From: Selenomonadaceae bacterium
GTDB lineage: Bacteria; Bacillota; Negativicutes; Selenomonadales; Selenomonadaceae
DNA: 5,848 nucleotides
Direction of reading: 5' to 3'
Assembly (NCBI GenBank): GCA_017529085.1
Contig: JAFXOC010000658.1
Location: forward strand, 1 to 5,848
In this document: piece after piece, positions 1-5,838 of the stretch
Numbering within the stretch: position 1 is the first letter of the stretch
How the letters are laid out: the number at the start of each line of letters is the position of its first letter
Notes under the pieces: model-generated
Seen by the model: only the letters and a program-made list of their open reading frames with translations
Database searches by the model: none
What the model was told of the DNA's origin: nothing
Program-made: the position numbers and the translations under genes

Positions 1-148
1 CCGCAAGCGCGGTAGCCGTAGGACACACCACAATGTCAACCGTCTTATTGTCCTTAACAAGCGGCGCAAGCTCCTTAACCAGCTTTACTCCGTCCGCTAT
101 GGTATTGTTCATCTTCCAGTTTCCCGCTATTATAGGTCTTCTTGCCAT
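1..148 (-). CDS. tpiA: Triosephosphate isomerase, N-terminal fragment (cut by window edge)
   Basis: The 49 visible codons begin MARRPIIAGNWKMN, the family's N-terminal signature. Triosephosphate isomerase interconverts dihydroxyacetone phosphate and glyceraldehyde 3-phosphate in the cytoplasm. The active-site Asn and Lys of the first strand are present as N10 and K12. The visible part ends VDIVVCPTATALA, which matches the second strand, although the usual wording there is CPPFTAL, so the CPTATAL variant is slightly unusual. The ATG at 148 follows an AAAGGTGA ribosome binding site (153-160). The gene lies 102 bp downstream of pgk on the same strand, with a GC-rich repeat between them, so it is probably read from the gap-pgk transcript. 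Everything beyond residue 49 is outside the window. Confidence 0.93.
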   Translation of the reverse strand, partial: MARRPIIAGNWKMNNTIADGVKLVKELAPLVKDNKTVDIVVCPTATALA

Positions 149-169
149 ACAATCACCTTTCTTCTCATC

Positions 170-239
170 GGGGCTTCGCCCCAAACCCCACAAAGGGCGC
201 TGCCCCTTGACCCCGGCAGGACTTTGCAGCCCTGCACCC
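170..239. repeat. Modular GC-rich repeat: three hairpins joined by ACCCC linkers
   Basis: Three short inverted repeats occur in a row, each followed by an A-plus-C-run linker. Hairpin 1 is GGGGC-TTC-GCCCC (170-182), followed by ACCCC (185-189). Hairpin 2 is AAGGG/CCCTT (193-197 with 204-208), with one base apparently lost from its left arm, followed by ACCCC (210-214). Hairpin 3 is GCAGG/CCTGC (216-220 with 231-235), with an inner CT/AG pair and one A/C mismatch, followed by ACCC (236-239). The repetition of the same unit three times is seen directly. From memory, very similar hairpin-linker arrays are common between genes in many gut Firmicutes genomes, but I cannot search for other copies. 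No T-run follows on the minus strand, so it does not look like an ordinary intrinsic terminator. It lies in the pgk-tpiA spacer and would be transcribed with the operon. Confidence 0.75.
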
Positions 240-250
240 GCAATTATTTG

Positions 251-1444
251 TTATTTATCCGCAATAGCCTTTACTCCGGGCATTTCTTTACCTTCTAGGT
301 ACTCAAGAGTTGCGCCGCCGCCTGTGGACACATGGGAAATCTTATCGGTCAAGCCTGTCTTTTTCAACGCCGCCACGGAGTCGCCGCCGCCCACGATGGA
401 AATTGCGCCTTCTTCGGTTGCCTTCGCTACTGCTTTAGCCACCGCCAACGTGCCTTTGGCGAAATTATCGAACTCAAACACGCCCATAGGACCGTTCCAG
501 ATAACGGTCTTTGCGCCTTCCAAGGCTTTGACATATTCTTTTGAAGTCTCTATGCCCGAATCCAAGGCTTCCCAATCGTCGGGAACCTGATTCACGGGAA
601 CAGTCTTAAAGTTTGCGTCCTTATCGAATTTATCCGCAATGACGAGATCCAGGGGAAGCACGACTTTTACGCCTTTTTCCTCGGCTTTTTTCAAAACTTC
701 CCTTGCGTAATCGTATTTATCCGGCTCAACCAATGATTTGCCTACAGGATAACCCTTAGCCGCATCAAAAGTATGCGCCATGCCGCCGCCGATTATAATG
801 GTGTCAACCTTATTCAACAAATTTTCGATAACGCCAATCTTATCCGATACTTTCGCGCCGCCGATTATCGCCACAAAAGGATGCTGCGGGTTTTCAAGAG
901 TTTTTCCGATATAGTTGATTTCCTTCTCCATTAAGAAGCCTGCCACAACTTCAACGTATTGCGCTATGCCGGAGTTGGACGCGTGACCCCTGTGAGATAC
1001 GCCGAAAGCGTCGTCTACGGCAACATCCGCCAAGGACGCAAGCTGTTTTGCAAATTCGGGATCGTTCTTCTTTTCAGCCTTATGATAACGCAAATTCTCA
1101 AGCAAAAGCACTTCGCCGGGTTTTAAATCTTTAGCCGCTTTTTCGGCAGACTCCCCAACGCAATCGTCAGCCCATTTTACGTCTTTTTTCAAAAGTTCCG
1201 ACAAATGTTTTACCAACAATTTAGTCGAAAATTCCGGCTCCTTAGCTTCCGTAGGACGTCCGATATGGCAAGCCAATATAACCGCCGCGCCGTTATCAAG
1301 CAAATAGTTTATCGTGGGAAGCGTCCTTACCATACGGGTATCGTTCGTAATGTTCCTATTCTCGTCAAAAGGCACGTTATAATCAACCCGCACAAACACT
1401 TTCTTACCTTTTACATCAATATCTTTTATAGTTTTTTTATTCAT
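251..1444 (-). CDS. pgk: Phosphoglycerate kinase
   Basis: Cytoplasmic glycolytic enzyme that transfers the acyl phosphate of 1,3-bisphosphoglycerate to ADP, giving ATP and 3-phosphoglycerate. At 397 residues it is full length for the bacterial family. The N-terminal substrate domain shows RVDYN (19-23), DTR (35-37), HIGRP (60-64, usually HLGRP), LENLRY (115-120) and HRGHAS (151-156). The C-terminal nucleotide domain shows GGAKVSDK (195-202), GGGMAHTF (219-226), WNGPMGVFE (316-324), GGGDS (352-356) and STGGGA (373-378). The Ile in HIGRP and the His in GGGMAHTF are mild departures from the commonest wording and leave the basic substrate-binding residues intact. The ATG at 1444 is preceded by AAGAGG (1451-1456) with a 6-nt spacer. 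The gene lies 64 bp after gap, with a strong terminator between them, so its expression should depend on read-through or on a promoter inside gap. Confidence 0.98.
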   Translation of the reverse strand: MNKKTIKDIDVKGKKVFVRVDYNVPFDENRNITNDTRMVRTLPTINYLLDNGAAVILACHIGRPTEAKEPEFSTKLLVKHLSELLKKDVKWADDCVGESAEKAAKDLKPGEVLLLENLRYHKAEKKNDPEFAKQLASLADVAVDDAFGVSHRGHASNSGIAQYVEVVAGFLMEKEINYIGKTLENPQHPFVAIIGGAKVSDKIGVIENLLNKVDTIIIGGGMAHTFDAAKGYPVGKSLVEPDKYDYAREVLKKAEEKGVKVVLPLDLVIADKFDKDANFKTVPVNQVPDDWEALDSGIETSKEYVKALEGAKTVIWNGPMGVFEFDNFAKGTLAVAKAVAKATEEGAISIVGGGDSVAALKKTGLTDKISHVSTGGGATLEYLEGKEMPGVKAIADK

Positions 1445-1461
1445 AATTTACCTCTTTTACT

Positions 1462-1498
1462 AAAAGAAAAAAGAGACCCGACCCTTTGGTCGGGCCTC
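1462..1498 (-). terminator. Strong intrinsic terminator between gap and pgk
   Basis: On the minus strand an 11-bp stem, GAGGCCCGACC with GGTCGGGTCTC (1488-1498 with 1473-1483, one G-U pair), encloses an AAAG loop. It is followed at once by TTTTTTCTTTT (1472-1462). This is the textbook form of a factor-independent terminator and lies 10 bp after the gap stop codon. Because only 17 bp separate its T-run from the pgk start, there is no room for a separate pgk promoter after it. It therefore probably works as a partial terminator inside the glycolytic operon rather than as an operon end, though that role is inferred. Confidence 0.9.
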
Positions 1499-1508
1499 GA
1501 AAGACCGA

Positions 1509-2552
1509 TTAACCTAATTCGGCGAAGTATTTAATGGTGCGAACCATCTGGCTGGTGTAGCTGTTCTCGTTGTCGTACCAAGAAACAACCTGAACCTCGG
1601 TGTTGCCGTCGCCGATAGGTGCAACCATTGTCTGGGTAGCGTCAAAGAGGGAGCCGTACTTCATGCCGATGATGTCACTCGACACGAGCTGTTCCTCGGT
1701 GTAACCGAAAGACTCGTTGGAAGCTTTCTTCATGGCTTCGTTAATCTGCTCCACGGTGACTTCGCCTTTAACAACAGCGAAAAGAAGGGTGGTGGAACCG
1801 GTAGGTGTGGGAACGCGCTGTGCTGCGCCGATGAGTTTGCCCTTTAATTCGGGGATAACAAGACCGATAGCTTTTGCTGCGCCAGTGGAGTTAGGAACGA
1901 TGTTGCAAGCGCCCGCGCGGCTGCGACGGAGATCGCCCTTGCGCTGAGGACCGTCTAAGATCATCTGATCGCCGGTGTAAGCGTGAATGGTTGCCATAAT
2001 GCCGCTCTGGATAGGCGCAAGGTTGTGAAGAGCCTGGGTCATGGGAGCGAGGCAGTTCGTGGTGCAAGACGCGGCAGAAATAATCTTGTCATCTTTGGTG
2101 AGAACGTTGTGGTTCACGTTGTAAACGATGGTAGGAAGATCGTTGCCCGCAGGAGCGGAAATAACGACTTTCTTTGCGCCGGCGGCAAGGTGCGCCGAAG
2201 CCTTCTCTTTGCTGGTGTAGAAACCGGTGCATTCCAAAACGACGTCGACGTCGTGCTTCTTCCAAGGAATGTTCTTAGCGTCCGGCTCTTTGTAGATGAT
2301 GATTTTCTTGCCGTCAACGACGATGTTGTTGTTCTCGCCTTCGCCTTCGTTGAATTCAACGGTATGGAGACCTTCGCCGATACGTCCCATGTAGCCGCCC
2401 TGCGCTGTGTCGTACTTTAAAAGATGAGCGAGCATTTTGGGGCTGGTGAGATCGTTAATCGCCACAATCTCATAACCATCAGCGTCGAACATCTGACGGA
2501 AAGCCAAACGACCAATGCGACCAAAACCGTTAATAGCAACTTTAACTGCCAT
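1509..2552 (-). CDS. gap: Glyceraldehyde-3-phosphate dehydrogenase, type I (NAD-type)
   Basis: Cytoplasmic enzyme that oxidises and phosphorylates glyceraldehyde 3-phosphate to 1,3-bisphosphoglycerate with reduction of NAD. The 347-residue protein opens with the Rossmann signature VAINGFGRIGR (5-15). Asp34 in AINDLT is the residue that favours NAD over NADP in this family. The catalytic motif SCTTNC is at 162-167, with nucleophile Cys163, and the catalytic His190 lies in ATIHAYTGDQ. Downstream family motifs RAGACNIVPNSTGAAKA (212-228), QRVPTPTGS (245-253) and SWYDNENSY (324-332) are all intact. The length is slightly above the usual 330-340 because of an acidic segment near residues 67-76. 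The start is supported by GGAGGT (2562-2567), 9 nt before the ATG at 2552. It is the first gene after a good promoter and carries a long structured leader. Its base composition and codon choice look biased as in a highly expressed gene. Confidence 0.98.
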   Translation of the reverse strand: MAVKVAINGFGRIGRLAFRQMFDADGYEIVAINDLTSPKMLAHLLKYDTAQGGYMGRIGEGLHTVEFNEGEGENNNIVVDGKKIIIYKEPDAKNIPWKKHDVDVVLECTGFYTSKEKASAHLAAGAKKVVISAPAGNDLPTIVYNVNHNVLTKDDKIISAASCTTNCLAPMTQALHNLAPIQSGIMATIHAYTGDQMILDGPQRKGDLRRSRAGACNIVPNSTGAAKAIGLVIPELKGKLIGAAQRVPTPTGSTTLLFAVVKGEVTVEQINEAMKKASNESFGYTEEQLVSSDIIGMKYGSLFDATQTMVAPIGDGNTEVQVVSWYDNENSYTSQMVRTIKYFAELG

Positions 2553-2569
2553 AAAAATATTACCTCCAA

Positions 2570-2738
2570 TTCATAAAGAACGCCCGGCATTTTGAAAGTG
2601 CTCCGCGTCTACAGCAAACGACAAAATTATTTTTGCTCACTCTTGCCCCGCCCTTCGGGGGAGGAGACAAAATACAAAACTTAATGTCGTTTACTATAAA
2701 AACACACTGCTTTCAAAAAGCGCCCTGCGTTTTATTAA
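2570..2738. repeat. About 169-bp imperfect palindrome in the gap leader (MITE-like or mRNA hairpin)
   Basis: Several inverted-repeat segments share one centre near 2654. The outer arms are 2570-2577 with 2731-2738 (7 of 8 pairs, TTCATAAA against TTAATAAA) and ACGC (2580-2583) with GCGT (2727-2730). Next come TTTTGAAAG (2590-2598) with CTTTCAAAA (2710-2718), and AAACGACA (2616-2623) with TGTCGTTT (2685-2692). The centre is GC-rich, CCC-TTC-GGG (2651-2659). The segments between are only partly paired. No open reading frame, transposase or clear target-site duplication is visible. It begins a few bases downstream of the predicted gap transcription start and ends 2 bp before the gap Shine-Dalgarno, so nearly the whole leader would fold into one long hairpin. 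Whether it is a decayed miniature transposable element or a dedicated RNA structure cannot be decided from one copy. Confidence 0.75.
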
Positions 2739-2754
2739 CTTTTTATACTGTATG

Positions 2755-2784
2755 ATTTTACAACAATTTATCCACAATTGTCAA
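2755..2784 (-). promoter_or_regulatory. Probable sigma-A-type promoter for gap
   Basis: On the minus strand a perfect TTGACA -35 box (2784-2779) is followed by an 18-bp spacer and a TAAAAT -10 box (2760-2755). Transcription would begin near 2748, giving a leader of about 195 nt before gap. The spacer contains a short inverted repeat, ACAATT-N7-AATTGT (2781-2763), which could be an operator, and a DnaA box. This is the only well-formed promoter I can see in the window. No cggR-like regulator gene is nearby. Confidence 0.65.
2768..2776 (+). promoter_or_regulatory. Perfect DnaA-box 9-mer inside the gap promoter spacer
   Basis: TTATCCACA on the plus strand is an exact match to the consensus binding site of the replication initiator DnaA. 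It lies between the -35 and -10 boxes of the predicted gap promoter, so a bound protein would be expected to block RNA polymerase. It is a single box with no cluster and no AT-rich unwinding region or dnaA/dnaN gene nearby, so it is not an origin. A chance match is possible. Confidence 0.45.
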
Positions 2785-2803
2785 TAAAAAAGAGGGAATG
2801 AAG

Positions 2804-2839
2804 AAAAAATTTCGTTTGCAATGTGTTGCTATTCGCAAA
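2804..2839 (-). terminator. Possible weak terminator after lexA
   Basis: Just after the lexA stop, TTTGC and AAT pair with ATT and GCAAA (2835-2839 and 2831-2833 with 2815-2822, one bulged base) around an 8-nt loop. A run of six T follows on the minus strand (2809-2804), but it starts five bases after the stem and the stem is AT-rich. The position is right for ending the lexA transcript before the gap promoter, but the structure is poor by normal terminator standards. Confidence 0.35.
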
Positions 2840-2843
2840 ACCG

Positions 2844-3458
2844 TCATCGCATAATTCGATATAAACCTACTACTCTCCCCAAAATTCTGACATTATCAGT
2901 GTATATAGGCTCCATAAAATCGTTTTCGGGTTGCAGACGAATTCTATTTTGTTCGCGATAAAACCTTTTTACCGTCGCCTCGTCTTCTATAAGCGCCACA
3001 ACAATATCGCCTTCATCGGCGCTCTCTTGTTTTTTTACCATAAGCAAATCATTTTCAATTATGCCCGCATTTATCATGCTGTCGCCTTTAACGCGAAGCA
3101 TAAAAACTTCATCGGTCACACCTATAAGATTTTCCGGCATCGAATAAACATCCTCGAAATTTTCCTCCGCCAACACCGGAAGTCCCGCTCGTACAGTGCC
3201 TATAAGGGGAACTATTTTATTTCTTCCGAATTGCGTTTCACCCGCAATTTTTATGGCTCTTGGCGTAAGGTGATTGCGGGTTATAAGACCTTCGCTTTCT
3301 AATTTTTTTAAATAACCGTGCACCGTAGAACTTGAACGCAAGTTTGTAGCTTTGCAAATTTCTCTGACAGAAGGAGAATAACCGTTTTCTTCAAAAAACA
3401 ACTTGATAAATTCGAAGATTTCTTTTTGCCTCTCTTCGCTCTTCTCGCTTCTGGTCAT
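2844..3458 (-). CDS. lexA: LexA, SOS-response repressor and self-cleaving protease
   Basis: Repressor of DNA-damage genes, inactivated when RecA filaments stimulate its self-cleavage. The 204-residue protein has the normal two-domain layout. The N-terminal winged helix-turn-helix spans residues 1-70, with SPSVREICKATNLRSSSTVH (28-47) containing the recognition helix. The C-terminal S24 peptidase domain shows the Ala91-Gly92 cleavage site in GTVRAGLPV, the nucleophile Ser127 in KGDSM and the base Lys164 in EATVKRF. All elements needed for autocleavage are intact. The ATG at 3458 follows GGAGGGG (3464-3470) with a 5-nt gap. It lies 86 bp after cbiT on the same strand. No GAAC-N4-GTTC box, the site used for autoregulation in Bacillus-type LexA, is visible between cbiT and lexA, and I see no convincing promoter there, so co-transcription with the cbi genes is possible. 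Confidence 0.95.
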   Translation of the reverse strand: MTRSEKSEERQKEIFEFIKLFFEENGYSPSVREICKATNLRSSSTVHGYLKKLESEGLITRNHLTPRAIKIAGETQFGRNKIVPLIGTVRAGLPVLAEENFEDVYSMPENLIGVTDEVFMLRVKGDSMINAGIIENDLLMVKKQESADEGDIVVALIEDEATVKRFYREQNRIRLQPENDFMEPIYTDNVRILGRVVGLYRIMR

Positions 3459-3488
3459 AGCTACCCCTCCGCTACTATAATCAACGAT

Positions 3489-3549
3489 AATAAAATTTTC
3501 TTCTCTCTCTCCCCGTTCAAAGGGTGAAGAAGCAAAACAGAACTTTATT
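3489..3549. repeat. Short imperfect palindrome between cbiT and lexA, possible weak terminator
   Basis: AATAAA (3489-3494) pairs with TTTATT (3544-3549), and gapless but interrupted pairing continues inward to CCC/GGG (3512-3514 with 3522-3524), all centred near 3519. Its right arm covers the cbiT stop codon. On the minus strand the inner part reads CTTCTTCACCC, loop, GGGGAGAGAGAGAAG and then AAAATTTT, so it could act as a weak terminator for the cbi operon, though there is no clean T-run. Its core resembles the core of the palindrome at 2570-2738: a pyrimidine tract, a short GC hairpin, then a purine-rich stretch and C-A-rich ACTT. The two may be related decayed repeats. Confidence 0.4.
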
Positions 3550-4135
3550 TTTTATTTACAACTATTATGGAAATTGGATTTTCCGATTTTTTCAAATGAT
3601 ATTTGCCCGTTTTAAAATATCTGTTAATGGCAACCTCATAAAAATAGTAGTTAATTTCGCTTCTTTTTTTCAAATACGCAATAGTTTCGTATAAAGTTTC
3701 GATTGTAACCGTATTTATAACTATTCTGCCGTTTTGTTTCAGCTTTTCAAGAGATATTTTTAGAATTTTCGCAACCTCTCCGCCGCTTCCTCCGATTAAA
3801 ATTACGTCTGCAAACGGCAACTCATCCATACCGTCGGGCGCCGTCTTATTTAAAACTTCAATGTTTTTTACGTTGAACTTTTTTGCGTTTTGCTTTATAA
3901 GCTCTACTCCTTCGGAATTTTTTTCTATAGCATAAACTTTGACAGACGGAGCCAAAAGAGCGGCTTCCACGGACAGCGACCCCGTCCCCGCCCCTATATC
4001 GTAAACTACGCTGTTTTCTTCTATTTTAGCTTCGTTTAACGACAATATTCTAACTTCTCTCTTTGTCATAGGCGTTTTGCCGCGAATAAAATCTTCGTCG
4101 AATATTCCCAAATGATGCAATCTATTCACCTTCAT
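3545..4135 (-). CDS. cbiT: CbiT, cobalt-precorrin C15-methyltransferase (decarboxylating)
   Basis: SAM-dependent enzyme of the anaerobic cobalamin pathway that methylates C15 of the corrin ring and removes the C12 acetate carboxyl, the step paired with CbiE. The 196-residue protein begins with the CbiT-typical GIFDEDFIRGKTPMTKREVR (10-29). A class I methyltransferase fold follows, with motif I VYDIGAGTGSLSVEA (44-58), the acidic ribose-binding strand VYAIEKN (67-73) and ADVILIGGSGG (109-119). It is separate here rather than fused to CbiE, as it is in CobL proteins. The ATG at 4135 overlaps the end of cbiE by 14 nt. The nearest SD-like sequence is GGAG (4148-4151), a rather long 12 nt upstream, so translation probably depends on coupling to cbiE. 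It is the last cbi gene before lexA. Confidence 0.94.
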   Translation of the reverse strand: MKVNRLHHLGIFDEDFIRGKTPMTKREVRILSLNEAKIEENSVVYDIGAGTGSLSVEAALLAPSVKVYAIEKNSEGVELIKQNAKKFNVKNIEVLNKTAPDGMDELPFADVILIGGSGGEVAKILKISLEKLKQNGRIVINTVTIETLYETIAYLKKRSEINYYFYEVAINRYFKTGKYHLKKSENPISIIVVNKK

Positions 4136-4739
4136 ATACTATAATAACTCCATGAGAAATCGGCTCGCCGTTTAGTGCCTCTTCCAATGTCATTGCGGTT
4201 ATTTTTTCATTTTCGTAGGACAATCTTTCAAAAACGATAAATTTTGATTTTTGATTCCAATTAAAATTCAACAAAATTTCGGCGATTTTTCGTGAATGAT
4301 AAACGCCGTCCGTCAACATTCCCAAAATTTTATTGTTTTCAAATTCCAAATCTTCGTCTTGGGGAACTCGACCGTGAAAAGACAGCATTTTTGCGTCATG
4401 CCAAGGCAGATTTATCTTTGAAAACGCCATTTGAAGCGAACTTACCCCGGGAATAACTTCAATTTCGTCATTCGAAAACTTTTCTCTAATATTATCAAGC
4501 AGAGAATAAAAACCAGGATCGCCTGATACCACAACACAAACGCTGTCTTTATGTTCGGTTATAAACCGAAGCACGGCATCAATGTCTTTGGTTATGGGGA
4601 AAGTTTGCTGACCGTTTTTTGCAAAGGTCGCCAACGCTCGTTTACCGCCGACTAAAAACTTTGCCTTTTCTATTTTCATTTTCGCTATGGGCAGCAGATA
4701 ATCAGGATTTCCGGGACCTATCCCCACAATTTCAACCAT
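4122..4739 (-). CDS. cbiE: CbiE, cobalt-precorrin-7 C5-methyltransferase
   Basis: SAM-dependent tetrapyrrole methyltransferase that adds the C5 methyl group during anaerobic corrin synthesis. The 205-residue protein is a single CbiE/CobL-N-type domain. It has the N-terminal GIGPGN (6-11), the SAM-binding VSGDPGFYSL (71-80), PGVSS (97-101) and the CbiE-typical LPWHDA (111-116) and SFHGR (120-124). The ATG at 4739 overlaps the cbiD stop codon by 8 nt and has GGAG (4750-4753) 10 nt upstream, inside cbiD. The 3' end overlaps cbiT by 14 nt and ends in TAG. These overlaps, and the D-E-T order known from other cbi operons, support one co-translated unit. Distinguishing CbiE from other tetrapyrrole methylases rests on length, motifs and neighbours. 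Confidence 0.94.
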   Translation of the reverse strand: MVEIVGIGPGNPDYLLPIAKMKIEKAKFLVGGKRALATFAKNGQQTFPITKDIDAVLRFITEHKDSVCVVVSGDPGFYSLLDNIREKFSNDEIEVIPGVSSLQMAFSKINLPWHDAKMLSFHGRVPQDEDLEFENNKILGMLTDGVYHSRKIAEILLNFNWNQKSKFIVFERLSYENEKITAMTLEEALNGEPISHGVIIVYEGE

Positions 4740-5838
4740 GCGATTTTAACTCCATCATAATTTCCTTCGCTTTTTCATCCATGCCAAGCACTCTTCCTTT
4801 TAACGTTACCAACAATGTCCCGACTCTGAGCTCGTTAAACGCGTACCGCTCGGCGCGTTCGCTCGCTCTTTTGGCAATTCTGTCGCAAACTTTTGTTGTT
4901 AGATTTTCTTCATCCAAAACAGAAACGGCTTCTTCGGTTGTGTTGGCGTTTAGAATTCTTTTCACATTGGTTTTGGTCAATCCTTCAGCCGCCCCGTAAG
5001 CCGCTATGGTTTCCATTCTTGCGTCTCCCACGCGGTTATGAGTGTGAAAAACTCCCGCCGCAACTTTTGCAAGCTTTCCCAAATGTCCGAAAAGCAACAC
5101 GGAAGAAATTTTTCTTTCCTTTGCGGCGTCCAACATAAAACCTATAAAATTGCTCGTCTCAACTATCGCATCTTTCGGCAATCCTTGAGAAACCGCAATT
5201 CTCTCCCCTATTTTACCCGGCGCAAATATCAAAGAATCAAACCCTGCCGCCTTCGCAACATCTATTTGAGGTAGAAGAGCGTTTTTAAATCCTTCTTCCG
5301 ACATTGGTCTGAGCACACCCGTTGTGCCAATAACGGAAAGCCCGCCCAAAATTCCTAGGGTGGGATTAAGGGTTTTTTTCGCTAAATTCTCGCCGCCCGG
5401 AATTGAAATTATAACTTCTACTCCGACATTTTCTTTTAAAAACGGGCTTATCAAAGATGTTATCAGCTTTTTGGGTCCCGGATTTATAGCAGGCTCCCCC
5501 ACACCGACGGATAAACCTTTTTTTGTAACGGTGCCTATTCCCTCTCCGGCTTTAAAAACAATTTTATCCGTATAACTCACAAACCGAACTTCGGTAAAAA
5601 TCGAAACTCCGTTTGTAATATCGGGATCGTCTCCCGAATCTTTTACAACTTCCGCCTTTGCGCCGTTTTCGGTTAATTTTACATTCTGTATGGGGATGGA
5701 AAGAGGAGTGTTATCAAGCGATAAAAATTCTACGGTCTCTTTTTTTTCTCCGCTTAATAAAAGAACGCCGGCAAGCGCACCGGCTGCCGCAGCCGCGCCC
5801 GTAGTAAATCCGCTTCGAAGTTTTTGCTCCTGAGCCAT
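4732..5838 (-). CDS. cbiD: CbiD, cobalt-precorrin-5B C1-methyltransferase
   Basis: Enzyme specific to the anaerobic cobalamin route, which methylates C1 of the contracted corrin ring. It is unrelated to the tetrapyrrole methylase family. The 368-residue protein is full length and shows the family motifs LRSGFTTGAAAAA (7-19), KDSGDDPDIT (66-75), NPGPKK (119-124), GILGGLSVIGTTG (162-174), LFGHLGKLAK (249-258), FHTHNRVGDARM (264-275) and an Ala/Gly-rich IAAYGAAEG (278-286). The N-terminal motif lacks the Cys often seen in GFTTGxCAAAA. In-frame TGA and TAG codons sit 9 and 6 nt before the ATG at 5838, so no earlier start is possible, and no other start codon occurs before the conserved motif. The only SD-like bases, AGGGG, touch the ATG directly, so initiation probably relies on coupling to a gene just upstream of the window. 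Confidence 0.96.
   Translation of the reverse strand: MAQEQKLRSGFTTGAAAAAGALAGVLLLSGEKKETVEFLSLDNTPLSIPIQNVKLTENGAKAEVVKDSGDDPDITNGVSIFTEVRFVSYTDKIVFKAGEGIGTVTKKGLSVGVGEPAINPGPKKLITSLISPFLKENVGVEVIISIPGGENLAKKTLNPTLGILGGLSVIGTTGVLRPMSEEGFKNALLPQIDVAKAAGFDSLIFAPGKIGERIAVSQGLPKDAIVETSNFIGFMLDAAKERKISSVLLFGHLGKLAKVAAGVFHTHNRVGDARMETIAAYGAAEGLTKTNVKRILNANTTEEAVSVLDEENLTTKVCDRIAKRASERAERYAFNELRVGTLLVTLKGRVLGMDEKAKEIMMELKSHG

Noticed and set aside
170..250. Spacer hairpins as an intrinsic terminator of pgk
   Set aside because: The stems are GC-rich, but no T-run follows any of them on the minus strand, and the units are organised as a repeat.
33..590. Plus-strand 185-codon open frame opposite the end of pgk and start of tpiA
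   Set aside because: It runs antisense through two clearly identified genes and the repeat spacer, has no ribosome binding site, and its protein resembles no family. It is a shadow frame.
1983..2420. Plus-strand 145-codon open frame inside gap
   Set aside because: It lies fully antisense to a conserved gap gene with all catalytic motifs. The open frame follows from gap codon bias.
2553..2754. Known riboswitch or T-box in the gap leader
   Set aside because: I see no conserved riboswitch core, T-box sequence or terminator/antiterminator pair, only the long palindrome.
2768..2776. DnaA box as part of a replication origin
   Set aside because: Only one box was found, with no cluster, no AT-rich unwinding element and no dnaA, dnaN or parAB neighbours.
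3474..3502. TATAGT (3479-3474) as the -10 box of a lexA promoter
   Set aside because: There is no -35-like hexamer at 16-18 bp, and the predicted start would fall inside the lexA ribosome binding site.
5324..5575. Plus-strand open frames within cbiD (also 4619-4999, 4893-5138 and 5038-5274)
   Set aside because: All are antisense to intact cbiD or cbiE coding sequence, with low-complexity proteins and no start signals.
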